From Lachnospiraceae bacterium (GTDB lineage Bacteria > Bacillota > Clostridia > Lachnospirales > Lachnospiraceae), in the NCBI GenBank assembly GCA_015057035.1, contig SVFC01000016.1:1-49972 (forward strand): 49,972 nt of DNA. Direction: 5' to 3'. The position numbers and the translations under genes are program-made. Below the pieces are notes generated by a model. It did not search any database, was not told the DNA's origin, and worked only from the letters and a program-made list of their open reading frames with translations. Of the stretch, positions 8,219-16,650 are shown piece by piece (within the stretch, counting starts at the first letter, position 1; the number at the start of each line of letters is the position of its first letter).

Positions 8219-9277
8219 TTATCTTATTGCGTTAGTTGTCTCTTTATCAAAGAAATGTACTCTGTCAAAAGAAACACCAACTTCATCGCCCTGCTTATAA
8301 TTAGACCACTCACGTAATTTTGCAGTTGCTTTATGACCTGCAATCGTACCGTGAACCAGTGTGGTCTGACCAAGGTTTTCATTACTGATAACGTCTAATT
8401 TCATATCATCTCCATGAATGATATTTTCTGGACGAACGCCAAGAGTAATCACCTTACCAACATAATCTTTCAAAACATTCTGCTGTTCTGGATTAAGTTT
8501 ATAGTTGATCCCGTCGCCAATCAATTGAGTCGCTTCTACCTTACAATCAAAGAAGTTCATAGGTGGAAGTCCAATGAAGGATGCAACGAAAAGGTTTGCA
8601 GGATTATCATATAATTCCAAAGGTGTTCCAATCTGCTGAACATATCCCATAGACATACATACGATTCTATCCGCCAAAGTAAGAGCTTCTGTCTGGTCAT
8701 GTGTTACATAAATCATAGTTGCACCTAAACGTTTGTGTAACAACAGAATCTCACGTCTGGTAGCTCCACGAAGTTTAGCATCCAAGTTAGACAAAGGTTC
8801 GTCAAAAAGGAATACTTTTGGTGTACGAACAATTGCACGTCCCATTGCTACTCGCTGTCTCTGTCCACCAGATAACTGCGCAGGCTTTTTGTTCAATTGA
8901 TCTGTAAGTCCCAGAATCTCTGCCGCAGCTAAAACCTTCTCATGAATCACGTTAGGATTCTCATGACGAAGTGTTAGAGAAAATGCCATATTTTCATAAA
9001 TTGTCATATGTCCATACAATGCGTAATTCTGGAATACCATTGCAATATCTCTATCCTTTGGTGGTTTCTGTGTTACATCTTCACCATCGATAATAAGATT
9101 TCCAGAGGAGATATCCTCAAGTCCGGCAATCATACGTAATGTTGTAGATTTACCACAGCCCGAAGGTCCTACCAATACAATGAACTCGCCGTCTTCGATA
9201 TCCATATTGAAATCAAATACAGCCTGGACATTATTGTCATATATTTTGTTCAGATTTTGTAAACTTAAAGAAGCCAT
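8219..9277 (-). CDS. MsmX/UgpC-type sugar ABC transporter ATPase (copy 1)
   Basis: This 352-residue ATPase has Walker A GPSGCGKST, Q-loop VFQNYALYGHM, signature LSGGQRQR, DEPLSNLDAK, VTHDQTEA and a C-terminal OB-like regulatory domain. It should power the permeases encoded at 12731-14703. It is clearly different in sequence from the copy at 3209-4309 (for example GHMTIYENMAF against PHMSVYDNMAF), so this is not a recent duplication. It is flanked by two pairs of small membrane-protein genes, which is unusual for a CUT1 operon. The start is supported by GGAG 6 nt upstream. Confidence 0.93.
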   Translation of the reverse strand: MASLSLQNLNKIYDNNVQAVFDFNMDIEDGEFIVLVGPSGCGKSTTLRMIAGLEDISSGNLIIDGEDVTQKPPKDRDIAMVFQNYALYGHMTIYENMAFSLTLRHENPNVIHEKVLAAAEILGLTDQLNKKPAQLSGGQRQRVAMGRAIVRTPKVFLFDEPLSNLDAKLRGATRREILLLHKRLGATMIYVTHDQTEALTLADRIVCMSMGYVQQIGTPLELYDNPANLFVASFIGLPPMNFFDCKVEATQLIGDGINYKLNPEQQNVLKDYVGKVITLGVRPENIIHGDDMKLDVISNENLGQTTLVHGTIAGHKATAKLREWSNYKQGDEVGVSFDRVHFFDKETTNAIR

Positions 9278-9280
9278 AGA

Positions 9281-9766
9281 TTACTCCAATCCTTTTTCTC
9301 TCTTATAGTTGTTAAGCATTACTGTCTTATAAATGCCGATTAAACCTGCAAGAATACAACAAACCGCAGAAACAATCAGCGCAATACAGCAATACTGGAA
9401 CTGACTATCATCCATAACCAGTGTTTCTTCACCCTTTACTATTGCCAATGTGGTATGTGCATCCATTGGGATTCCCCAGATACGAACAATCTGCATAATA
9501 CCAACAACAATAATCATGAATGCATAACTGATTTTATAATTCTTAAGTCCTTCTGATGACAAAAAGGCAATCAAGAGGAACATCAAATTGTAAATAACCG
9601 AAATGCCAATGGTAAATGTGTAATAGTAATTGTTTACATCAGACTGATAGATGCTTACAAAATATAATACGCCAAACAAAATTCCCAAATAGGTCAAATT
9701 CGCTGAGATTTTATTCTTGGTATATAGAAGTCGGTCTTTCTTGATTTCTTTCACATCACGTTCCAT
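9281..9766 (-). CDS. Uncharacterised 4-TM membrane protein of the pectin ABC operon (MP2)
   Basis: This is a 161-residue protein I cannot assign. After a charged start (MERDVKEIKKDR) there are four hydrophobic segments near 24-40, 49-71, 79-98 and 126-148, and a basic tail. The ATG at 9766 has a strong AAGGAGG site 9 nt upstream, making it preferable to the longer 170-residue frame. It sits 3 nt from the ATPase gene on one side and 4 nt from MP1 on the other. A membrane partner for the transporter is inferred from context only. Confidence 0.8.
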   Translation of the reverse strand: MERDVKEIKKDRLLYTKNKISANLTYLGILFGVLYFVSIYQSDVNNYYYTFTIGISVIYNLMFLLIAFLSSEGLKNYKISYAFMIIVVGIMQIVRIWGIPMDAHTTLAIVKGEETLVMDDSQFQYCCIALIVSAVCCILAGLIGIYKTVMLNNYKREKGLE

Positions 9767-9770
9767 ACTC

Positions 9771-10349
9771 TTAGACCTCCTTACCTTCTGCAATCAATTT
9801 CTTTTCTGCACTCATTACAACAATTTTGAACACAAGATTCAAAACATTCAATACTGTTGTCACCAAGAGAACACCAAACACAACTCTGCTGATATCAAAC
9901 CAGAAGGTGGAATCTGTCCAATAGAACTTCATCAATTCTGCTCTCTGTGCTAAAGCTTCAAAATCGACCTGCAAATACATTTCTCTATATGTAAAAATAT
10001 TGTTCAAAGCCCATACAGATACACCAACTACGGCAATTGTATTAGCTCCAACAGTAATATAATTTGCAATGTAATATTTTCTACGATTGTGATTCTGGAA
10101 CACAAGTTGTGTAACCGCAAGCAGAATTAACATAATTCCCGCTGTAGTAAGGCTTTTGTTAAAATCCTGCATAATATAATAGATTTCAGTTCCAGCAACC
10201 ATAGGATTTTCTATATCTTCTGCATAATAAGCAAACTTGCTATCATACATGTCTGTCATAATTCCTAATGAATATACAAATACAAGCGCAGCTGCTATTA
10301 ACATCGCATAGCAGACAATACGCTGGAGAATCATTTGTTTCTTATACAT
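9771..10349 (-). CDS. Uncharacterised 4-TM membrane protein of the pectin ABC operon (MP1)
   Basis: This 192-residue protein of unknown family has hydrophobic segments near 10-30, 66-84, 92-115 and 148-176. An acidic loop of about 35 residues between the first two may face outside. The ATG at 10349 was chosen because GGAG lies 6 nt upstream; in-frame ATGs at 10361 and 10373 have weaker sites. It follows the binding-protein gene after an RNA hairpin at 10431-10458. It shares general layout but no obvious sequence identity with MP2, MP3 and MP4. Confidence 0.78.
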   Translation of the reverse strand: MYKKQMILQRIVCYAMLIAAALVFVYSLGIMTDMYDSKFAYYAEDIENPMVAGTEIYYIMQDFNKSLTTAGIMLILLAVTQLVFQNHNRRKYYIANYITVGANTIAVVGVSVWALNNIFTYREMYLQVDFEALAQRAELMKFYWTDSTFWFDISRVVFGVLLVTTVLNVLNLVFKIVVMSAEKKLIAEGKEV

Positions 10350-10430
10350 ATCTGTCTCCATTTCTTCGCCCATTCTGGCAAAGTATTTTAGTCGTTGCCA
10401 TCGCGCGACTATATTGATTTATTATTTTTT

Positions 10431-10458
10431 CCGGCAGAGGAGAAATCTCCTCCGCCGG
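10431..10458 (-). other. Strong RNA hairpin downstream of the binding-protein cistron
   Basis: On the minus strand a 13-bp stem (arms 10446-10458 and 10431-10443, one G-U pair) with a 2-nt loop begins 17 nt after the binding-protein stop. It is followed by AAAAAATAA, not a U tract, so it is not a classic terminator. It may stabilise the 3' end of the binding-protein mRNA or cause partial termination. Confidence 0.7.
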
Positions 10459-10474
10459 ATTTAAAAATTGTTAC

Positions 10475-12661
10475 TTATTTTGAAAGTTCGTTATAGAAAT
10501 TAATTAATCTTGTATAAGCATCCTGCTTAATCTGAAGGTATGATTTACCATTCCATTCATTAGCAACTGTATTAGCAGTTGTTGTTCCATCTACAAGTTC
10601 TGCTCCTGCATAACCTTTTGCAATAATGTCAACAAGGATGTTTGAATCTCCCTTAGATGAAGAGAATTTACCCTTAGAAGCAAGTTCTGCAAAACCGCCA
10701 ATAATTTCATTCTCTGCCTTTGTTGTAGGAAGAGTTGTAGGTACGATTGAGTACCATGGATTTTCTGTAATAGCAAGTGCTGGATGTTTAATTAATCCAA
10801 GTGCAATTGCTGTAGAAAGACGAGCTGCACCTTCCTTACCAACAGTCTGTGTACACTGATATTCAAATGACTGTAACTTAACAAATGAGTATGTTGATCC
10901 AAGGATACGACGTCCGTAGTTTGTATAGTTACCACCCATTAAATCCCAGAGTTCCTGATATGCGGTTTCAGCCATTACAGGCATCTGTTTTCCGTTGAAG
11001 TTAAATGTTACATAATTTCCGCTTGCATCTTTCTTAATGAATTCGTCTGGACCATAAGAAAGAAGGATCTGTCCTGCTTCTGTGTATGCATAGTCGATTA
11101 ATGCAAGTGCTGCATGAAGTTTGTCCTGGCTTCCTTCTACACCAGCTTTAGAGATTGCCCATCCATCAGTCTTAACTGATCTCCAAGATTCAGTAAATCT
11201 CATGTATACGCCATCTTTGTTTGTTCCATCATACCAACGAGCTACAGGAACAAGAACTGCTGCGTATTTTTCGCCATTTGCAGAATCAAGTTTTGTTTCG
11301 TTGTAGATAGTCTGTGTCTGGTTGTAGTCATAGTGCATGAAACCTGCATCATCTGCAAGCATCTTTTCTGTCTTAGTATCTGTTCCATTAATAAATGTTG
11401 AAGAAATAAGACCTTCCTGTGCCATTGCATTCATTCTTTCTAATGCAACGTATGTATCTGCTTCCTGACGAGCGTCATGAAGTTTTCCATCTGTACCAAC
11501 GTATAAGTAATCCTGTCTTGATTCAAGACCACGAACACCGAATAATGTTCCAGCAAAACGGAACATATCAACACGTCTCTGGTTGTTAGCATCTTCACGA
11601 GAGAAGAGACCTTCAACAGAATCTTTTCCGTTAAGTGTCTTAGCATTTGAAACTACACAACGAAGAAGTGCTACTAATTCGTCAGCATCCCAAGCTGCAT
11701 TCTGACCGATGAAGAGGTCAGCTCTATTTGTTCCATAATATCCGTTGTATGCTTTGTCAATGTAATCACGAAGCATATTAACAGCTTCAACACCTGTTAC
11801 AGTGCCTTTTGCTAAAGCATCGTTCATAGTTTTAACGATGTTTCCAGCTGTATCATAATCTTTATTGATTGTTTCTACTTTAGAACCATCTTTAGAAGCA
11901 ACATCAACTGCTACTTTGCCAGATGTTGGCATATATGGTTCGTAAACTGCTGCGTTAAGGTTACCACAAGCTTCTGCAGTAAATTTGCCTTCGCCGTTTA
12001 ATAATTTTTCAACCCAGTCAGTTCTCATAAGTGGCATACGTTCGATATCGTCAACACCGTCGAAGTATGGTGAGAAGTAGATTGCACCCTTGTTATCGCC
12101 TGTTACACTACCTGTGATAGAAAGACGAACGATTGGGTTAGCTTCAAGGAAAGCTTTGAAGTGTGGCATATAGTCAAGGTATTCAGCAAGGTTAACTACT
12201 TCACCAGCAGCACCTGCTTCAGCAAGAATAGAAACTGAACCAGCTACCATATCAACTTCGTTTAATTTTTCACGCCAATAGGTAAATTCTTTTTCAGCAC
12301 TACCTGCGCCTGTCCATTTGCTTTCAAATTTAACATTGATTCTGTTCTGCATTTCTTCCCATGTAGGTTTTAAATCACCTTCATAGTATGTCTTTCCGTT
12401 AGAAAGTTTAAGACCTTCGCCTACTGTTTCTGCTACGAAAGCAATACCTTCAATAGGTTTCTGGTAACCAGTAGCCATACGAAGAACTGTTCCTGGTGCA
12501 TATTCAAGTTTAAGCACTGGATCATCTTCACTACCACTTGGATTTTCTGAACCTGGGTTCTGTGATCCTGGTCCAGGAGTTACTGTCTGTGGTCCACAAG
12601 CTGTAAGTACACAGCAAAGAGCCAACATAAGTGCGAGAAGTTTAGAAATTTTCTTTCTCAT
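10475..12661 (-). CDS. Large extracellular solute-binding lipoprotein of the pectin ABC transporter
   Basis: This 728-residue lipoprotein starts MRKKISKLLALMLALCC with lipobox LTAC. A Gly/Pro/Ser-rich linker (about residues 25-50) follows, then a long binding-protein fold. Size and context match family-1 extracellular binding proteins of the LplA/YtcQ type, used by Firmicutes for uronate-containing oligosaccharides. It should sit on the outer face of the membrane and deliver oligogalacturonides to the two permeases upstream in the operon. The ATG at 12661 follows GGAGGG at 7 nt. RNA hairpins lie on both sides of the cistron, perhaps raising its abundance. The exact ligand is inferred from the co-encoded hydrolases. 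Confidence 0.9.
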   Translation of the reverse strand: MRKKISKLLALMLALCCVLTACGPQTVTPGPGSQNPGSENPSGSEDDPVLKLEYAPGTVLRMATGYQKPIEGIAFVAETVGEGLKLSNGKTYYEGDLKPTWEEMQNRINVKFESKWTGAGSAEKEFTYWREKLNEVDMVAGSVSILAEAGAAGEVVNLAEYLDYMPHFKAFLEANPIVRLSITGSVTGDNKGAIYFSPYFDGVDDIERMPLMRTDWVEKLLNGEGKFTAEACGNLNAAVYEPYMPTSGKVAVDVASKDGSKVETINKDYDTAGNIVKTMNDALAKGTVTGVEAVNMLRDYIDKAYNGYYGTNRADLFIGQNAAWDADELVALLRCVVSNAKTLNGKDSVEGLFSREDANNQRRVDMFRFAGTLFGVRGLESRQDYLYVGTDGKLHDARQEADTYVALERMNAMAQEGLISSTFINGTDTKTEKMLADDAGFMHYDYNQTQTIYNETKLDSANGEKYAAVLVPVARWYDGTNKDGVYMRFTESWRSVKTDGWAISKAGVEGSQDKLHAALALIDYAYTEAGQILLSYGPDEFIKKDASGNYVTFNFNGKQMPVMAETAYQELWDLMGGNYTNYGRRILGSTYSFVKLQSFEYQCTQTVGKEGAARLSTAIALGLIKHPALAITENPWYSIVPTTLPTTKAENEIIGGFAELASKGKFSSSKGDSNILVDIIAKGYAGAELVDGTTTANTVANEWNGKSYLQIKQDAYTRLINFYNELSK

Positions 12662-12690
12662 TTTGTTTCCCTCCATATAAATAGAATATA

Positions 12691-12718
12691 TTATTAAGCG
12701 CCTTATTACGCATAATAA
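12691..12718 (-). other. RNA hairpin between permease and binding-protein genes
   Basis: Arms 12691-12700 and 12709-12718 pair with one A-A mismatch and an 8-nt loop. There is no U tract. It lies in the leader just before the binding-protein ribosome site and could be a processing or stability element. Confidence 0.45.
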
Positions 12719-12730
12719 CCATAAATGTTG

Positions 12731-13621
12731 TTATTCCTTTACTCCACCCATATTTACGCCTTTAGCGAAATATTTCTGGATGAAAGGATAAATAATAAGT
12801 ACTGGTATGATTGAACATACAATTAATGCAAAAATCACGGAATCAGATGCATATGGTTTGTTCCATCCTGTCATTGCATCTGGATCCTGGAATTCTTCCA
12901 GTTTCAAACGGATAAATACCTGAAGCGGATGTTCGTTCATGTTGCTAATCATCTGTCTTGCCCAGAAGTAACCGTTCCAACGAGAAATAGCGAAGAACAA
13001 TGCTACCGTTGCAATTGTTGACTGGCTCATTGGGATATACACACGGGTTAGAACCTGCATCTCCGTTGCACCGTCTACGATGGCCGCTTCTTCGATTTCT
13101 GAAGGAACTCCTTCAAATGCATTACGAAGAAGGATAATGTTCATAGCCGCCATACCCATGGCGATAACTACTAACCACTTGTCATCGGTAATACCAAATT
13201 CCTTGAACACCTTCTGGGTATCAAGATAGTTCAAATACTGTGGAACAAGTCCTGCCGAGAACCACATAGTAAATACCAGATAGAAGTTAAATCCTTTTCT
13301 AAATAAAAGTCTTTTCTTGGAAAGAGCATATCCACCAAGGATTGCCACACCCATTGCCCACAAAGTTCCATAGAAAGTTAAGAACAATGTATTGGTATAT
13401 GAGTTCCAGAACATATTGTTATTGAACATTTCTAAAAACGCATCAAACTGAACGTCCTTAGGCAACAGAATAATCTGTCCATACTCTACTGCTTCTCTAC
13501 CAGATACCGCTGCAGAAACCGCATACAGGAAAGGGTACAAACAGCAAACTGCAAAAATTGTAAGGAAAACATAACTTACAATTTTAAATATAAGTTCGGA
13601 TATCTCGAGTTTTCTCTTCAT
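12731..13621 (-). CDS. CUT1 ABC transporter permease, LplC/YtcP type
   Basis: This 296-residue integral membrane protein has about six membrane spans and the cytoplasmic EAA motif EIEEAAIVDGATEMQVLTRV (about residues 174-193), which docks the ATPase. The C-terminus YFAKGVNMGGVKE is typical of LplC-like permeases (family knowledge). The ATG at 13621 has GGAGGA 8 nt upstream. It lies 14 nt after its partner permease gene. Together they form the membrane channel for the binding protein encoded next. Confidence 0.93.
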   Translation of the reverse strand: MKRKLEISELIFKIVSYVFLTIFAVCCLYPFLYAVSAAVSGREAVEYGQIILLPKDVQFDAFLEMFNNNMFWNSYTNTLFLTFYGTLWAMGVAILGGYALSKKRLLFRKGFNFYLVFTMWFSAGLVPQYLNYLDTQKVFKEFGITDDKWLVVIAMGMAAMNIILLRNAFEGVPSEIEEAAIVDGATEMQVLTRVYIPMSQSTIATVALFFAISRWNGYFWARQMISNMNEHPLQVFIRLKLEEFQDPDAMTGWNKPYASDSVIFALIVCSIIPVLIIYPFIQKYFAKGVNMGGVKE

Positions 13622-13635
13622 TGCCAAACTCCTCC

Positions 13636-14703
13636 TTAATATAATGAAACATTGGACGCTTTTCGGGCAATTGTGTTAGCACAAATCACAAGAAGCATAC
13701 CCACAATGTTGTTCAACATTTCCGCAGACGACGCAATTCCCACCGAACTACCTGCAATACCATAACGTTGTGCAAAAGTTGAAACAACATCCGCAGTAAC
13801 ATATGTATCAGGATTGTAAAGCAACAATACCTTTTCATAACCTACATTCAATAATGAACCGATACGAGTAATCAACATAATAACAATTGTTGATAAAATC
13901 GAAGGAAGAACTACATATCTCATCTGGGCAATCTTGCCGGCACCATCAATCTGTGCTGCTTCATAACTTGTCAGTGAAATAGCAATGATAGCCGAGAAGA
14001 AGATGATACTATCATATCCTGCAGTCTCCCAAATACCACTGATCTGATAGATTCCACGGAAAAATTCTGGAACATATAAAAGACCCTGTTCTGCGACTTC
14101 TGGTGTGATAAAACCAAGAGTCACCAAAAGTTTTGAGATAATACCCATGTCAGTAATTACTTCTCCAGCAACGATAACAGGTTTTCTAACTAACATTGTT
14201 ACAAGAGAGGTCATAACTACAGTTGACATAAACTTTGGCAAATAAGTAATTACCTGATATACACTTCTTGCAATGTTAGAACGAATCTCATTGAAGAACA
14301 ATGCAATAATGATTGGCATTGGGAAACCGAAGCATAATCCATAGAAACTCAAAAGGAATGTATTTCGGAATGCACCCCAGAATTCTACGGTTAATCCACC
14401 CTCACCAAAGAACAATGTTTTAAAATATGTAAATCCAGCATATAACTGATCCGCAACATCAATCGTCTTATCATTTACCTTGAAGCATCCCAAAAGTTCA
14501 TACATTGGGAAATATCTCCAAAACAGGAATACCAAGAACATTGGTATAATCATAAGATATAGACGCCAATCCTTTAAAACTGTACGACCAACATTGAGCC
14601 AGTAATGTTTTTCCACATCATCACGAACTCTCTGTTCTGGGTCCTCCTTGTATTTGCCTGTACTCTCATCATATAACAGATAATCGTCAGCTTTGAATTT
14701 CAT
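13636..14703 (-). CDS. CUT1 ABC transporter permease, LplB/YteP type
   Basis: This 355-residue permease has an unusually long hydrophilic N-terminus (about 45 residues, rich in Asp/Glu/Lys) before the first span at DWRLYLMIIPMFLVF. The EAA loop is SYEAAQIDGAGKIAQMRYVV and the ending ARKASNVSLY is typical of LplB-like proteins. The ATG at 14703 has GGAGG 7 nt upstream; the 386-residue frame would overlap the upstream gene without a ribosome site. It pairs with the permease at 12731-13621. Confidence 0.93.
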   Translation of the reverse strand: MKFKADDYLLYDESTGKYKEDPEQRVRDDVEKHYWLNVGRTVLKDWRLYLMIIPMFLVFLFWRYFPMYELLGCFKVNDKTIDVADQLYAGFTYFKTLFFGEGGLTVEFWGAFRNTFLLSFYGLCFGFPMPIIIALFFNEIRSNIARSVYQVITYLPKFMSTVVMTSLVTMLVRKPVIVAGEVITDMGIISKLLVTLGFITPEVAEQGLLYVPEFFRGIYQISGIWETAGYDSIIFFSAIIAISLTSYEAAQIDGAGKIAQMRYVVLPSILSTIVIMLITRIGSLLNVGYEKVLLLYNPDTYVTADVVSTFAQRYGIAGSSVGIASSAEMLNNIVGMLLVICANTIARKASNVSLY

Positions 14704-14743
14704 AGTAAATCCTCCGTTCTTGATCTCTATATATTCCTGATAT

Positions 14744-15346
14744 CTATAAGATAATCTCGTTTTCTTCCTGAATCTTGGCTTCTTCTCTTTCTTCACGCTC
14801 TACTCTAAAAAGATACGCCTTCTGATCTTCTATCATGCCATCCGTTTTGCGAAGCAATACCAAAACCACTGCCGCAAACAAAAGTGAAATAATATCTGTT
14901 GTTACATATAATATAAAGTCTGAAATGGTTCCACCGAAGAAAAGACCTACAACGGTTTTACCTATAGCCATTCCAATATATGTAATGGTAGCTAATAATA
15001 CCAACTGCATCTTGCTAGTTCTAATCTTCTCCTTACCAACGAATCTAATAAGAAGAAGTGCAACCAATCCCAGCAGATTGCCGATGCTATATACAATATA
15101 CTGCTCTGTTGTGGCACCTGCCGCAAAGCAATATACCAATCCGCCAACCACGGCCTGTATTGCAGCCCATCCACTCCAGCGCATCATCACGATACACACA
15201 AGGAGAAGGGTTACTGATATATTAATTGCCTGTGCCCAAAACCAGGTACCACTGGCATATGTGGCAATTGCTTCAAACACAATGGTGAATACTGTAAAAA
15301 TAATCAAATCCAGCATTCGATATTCTTTAAAGGTAATTTGTTTCAT
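14744..15346 (-). CDS. Uncharacterised 6-TM membrane protein, first gene of the pectin ABC operon (MP0)
   Basis: This 200-residue protein has about six hydrophobic segments in residues 12-165, then a highly charged tail rich in Glu and Arg (about 168-200). I do not recognise the family. Its size and six spans recall substrate-binding S components of ECF transporters, but I see no diagnostic motif, so that is only a structural analogy. It opens the operon and is followed by the permease after 40 nt. The ribosome site (GAAAGAAG) is modest. A shared regulatory element lies about 40-70 nt upstream of its start. Confidence 0.8.
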   Translation of the reverse strand: MKQITFKEYRMLDLIIFTVFTIVFEAIATYASGTWFWAQAINISVTLLLVCIVMMRWSGWAAIQAVVGGLVYCFAAGATTEQYIVYSIGNLLGLVALLLIRFVGKEKIRTSKMQLVLLATITYIGMAIGKTVVGLFFGGTISDFILYVTTDIISLLFAAVVLVLLRKTDGMIEDQKAYLFRVEREEREEAKIQEENEIIL

Positions 15347-15387
15347 ATTTCTTCTTTCAACTTATTCAATACTTGTTTCAGTATATT

Positions 15388-15418
15388 AATCTTACATCAC
15401 ACAAGGAACTATTTCCTT
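15388..15418 (-). promoter_or_regulatory. Candidate pectin regulator binding site, copy 2
   Basis: The minus strand reads AAGGAA, 13 nt, TGATGTAAGATT, matching the site upstream of uxaB in both blocks and in spacing. Its AAGGAA block also belongs to a separate inverted repeat, CAAGGAA-N4-TTCCTTG (15402-15419). A possible -10, TATACT, is at 15380-15385, with no good -35, as expected for an activator-dependent promoter. It controls the 12-gene leftward operon if real. Confidence 0.5.
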
Positions 15419-15608
15419 GATTTTTTTGACAAAGCATTTTTAATATCTTAATTTTTTTGATATGTTATTGTTAAACTTCCTATCGTTTTAGTCCTTTTGC
15501 ACTACTTTTTGGTCATTTTATACAAAAATTTACGAAAAAACAACCCTTTTGCCCCCTTCACCTCCCCTTGCAGTTGTATACAAGTTTTATTCATTTTTAT
15601 TACTTTCA

Positions 15609-15637
15609 TTGCTTTATTCTTTCTTTTATTGTATAAT
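15609..15637 (+). promoter_or_regulatory. Predicted sigma-A promoter of kduI
   Basis: TTGCTT (15609-15614) and TATAAT (15632-15637) are 17 nt apart. An imperfect inverted repeat, GGGC-N8-GCCC (15650-15665), lies just downstream of the predicted start and could be an operator. The remaining 5' leader to the ATG is about 45 nt. Confidence 0.6.
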
Positions 15638-15711
15638 ATCCCTAGTTATGGGCCTAAATAAGCCCTAAAATATCAAAAAAACGAAATATTATAAGAAAAG
15701 AGGAACGTGGA

Positions 15712-16575
15712 ATGGAATTAAGAACAGCCGCATCTCCAAGAGATGTAAAACACTACACCACAGACAGATTAAGAGAAGAATTCTTAATCAATGATTTATT
15801 TCAACCTGATTATATCAAATTAGTATATAGTCACATCGACCGTATTATTACTGGTTCAGCTGTACCTGTAAAGGAAAAACTCGTATTAACCGCAGGCGAT
15901 GAGCTCCGCGCAAAATACTTCTGTGAAAGACGTGAGCTTGGTGTCATCAACATCGGTGGCGCAGGCACCATCACAATCGACGGAAAAGTTTACCACGTAG
16001 GACACAAAGAAGGTATGTACATCGGAATGGGCGCTCAGGACATTTCTTTTGCCAGTGATGATGCTGCTACTCCTGCTAAGTTCTATTTAAACAGTGCACC
16101 AGCTCACAAAACCTATCCAACTGTTTTAATCAAACCAGAAGGACAGGAAGAAGAAGGTGTTGTAATTGTTAAGGATTGTAATAAGGTAGAACTCGGCTCT
16201 CTTGAAATGGCTAACCACAGAACTATCTGCAAATATATCCTTCCTGGCCAGGTAGAAAGCTGCCAGTTAGTAATGGGTATGACAAAACTGGAACCAGGTA
16301 GCGTATGGAATACAATGCCATGTCATACACACGACAGACGTATGGAAGTATATCTCTACTTCGAAATGCCAGAAGATGCATTTGTAATGCACTATATGGG
16401 AGAACCAACAGAAACCCGTCATATCGTAATGCGTAACGAACAGGCTGTTATCTCTCCAAGCTGGTCCATCCACTCTGGATGTGGTTCACAGGCTTATACC
16501 TTTATCTGGGGTATGGTTGGAGAAAATCAGGACTTTGATGATATGGACCATTGCGCTAATAAGGATTTATTATAA
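15712..16575 (+). CDS. kduI: 5-keto-4-deoxyuronate isomerase KduI
   Basis: This 287-residue cupin enzyme converts 5-keto-4-deoxyuronate (released by GH105) to 3-deoxy-D-glycero-2,5-hexodiulosonate in the cytoplasm. The zinc ligands are visible as H205, H207, E212 (in [15 protein letters not shown]) and H254 (SIHSGCG). Their spacing equals that recalled for E. coli KduI (196, 198, 203, 245). Length is slightly above the usual 278. An AGAGG site precedes the ATG and a promoter lies at 15609-15637. The next gene encodes an unrelated enzyme for the same step. KduD is not encoded nearby. Confidence 0.97.
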   Translation: MELRTAASPRDVKHYTTDRLREEFLINDLFQPDYIKLVYSHIDRIITGSAVPVKEKLVLTAGDELRAKYFCERRELGVINIGGAGTITIDGKVYHVGHKEGMYIGMGAQDISFASDDAATPAKFYLNSAPAHKTYPTVLIKPEGQEEEGVVIVKDCNKVELGSLEMANHRTICKYILPGQVESCQLVMGMTKLEPGSVWNTMPCHTHDRRMEVYLYFEMPEDAFVMHYMGEPTETRHIVMRNEQAVISPSWSIHSGCGSQAYTFIWGMVGENQDFDDMDHCANKDLL

Positions 16576-16650
16576 TCCATTAGTGAATATCAACACTTTG
16601 AATTATTAGTAATTATACAGAATTTCTACTAGACGAAAGGATACGATATT

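Larger units (their letters stand above)
15347..15711. other. Divergent intergenic region (365 nt) between transporter operon and kduI
   Basis: No gene is seen. It holds the leftward regulator site (15388-15418), an AT-rich middle with a C-rich tract (15543-15570; four G runs on the other strand), and the rightward kduI promoter and leader from 15609. The promoter of the leftward operon is not resolved. Confidence 0.7.

Noticed and set aside
14744..15346. ECF transporter S component.
   Set aside because: Only size and span count fit; no substrate-site motif or ECF energising genes are seen.
15543..15570. Possible G-quadruplex on the minus strand (four G runs).
   Set aside because: One run has only two G and loops are uneven; it is more likely a simple polypurine tract. 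No conserved partner sequence seen.
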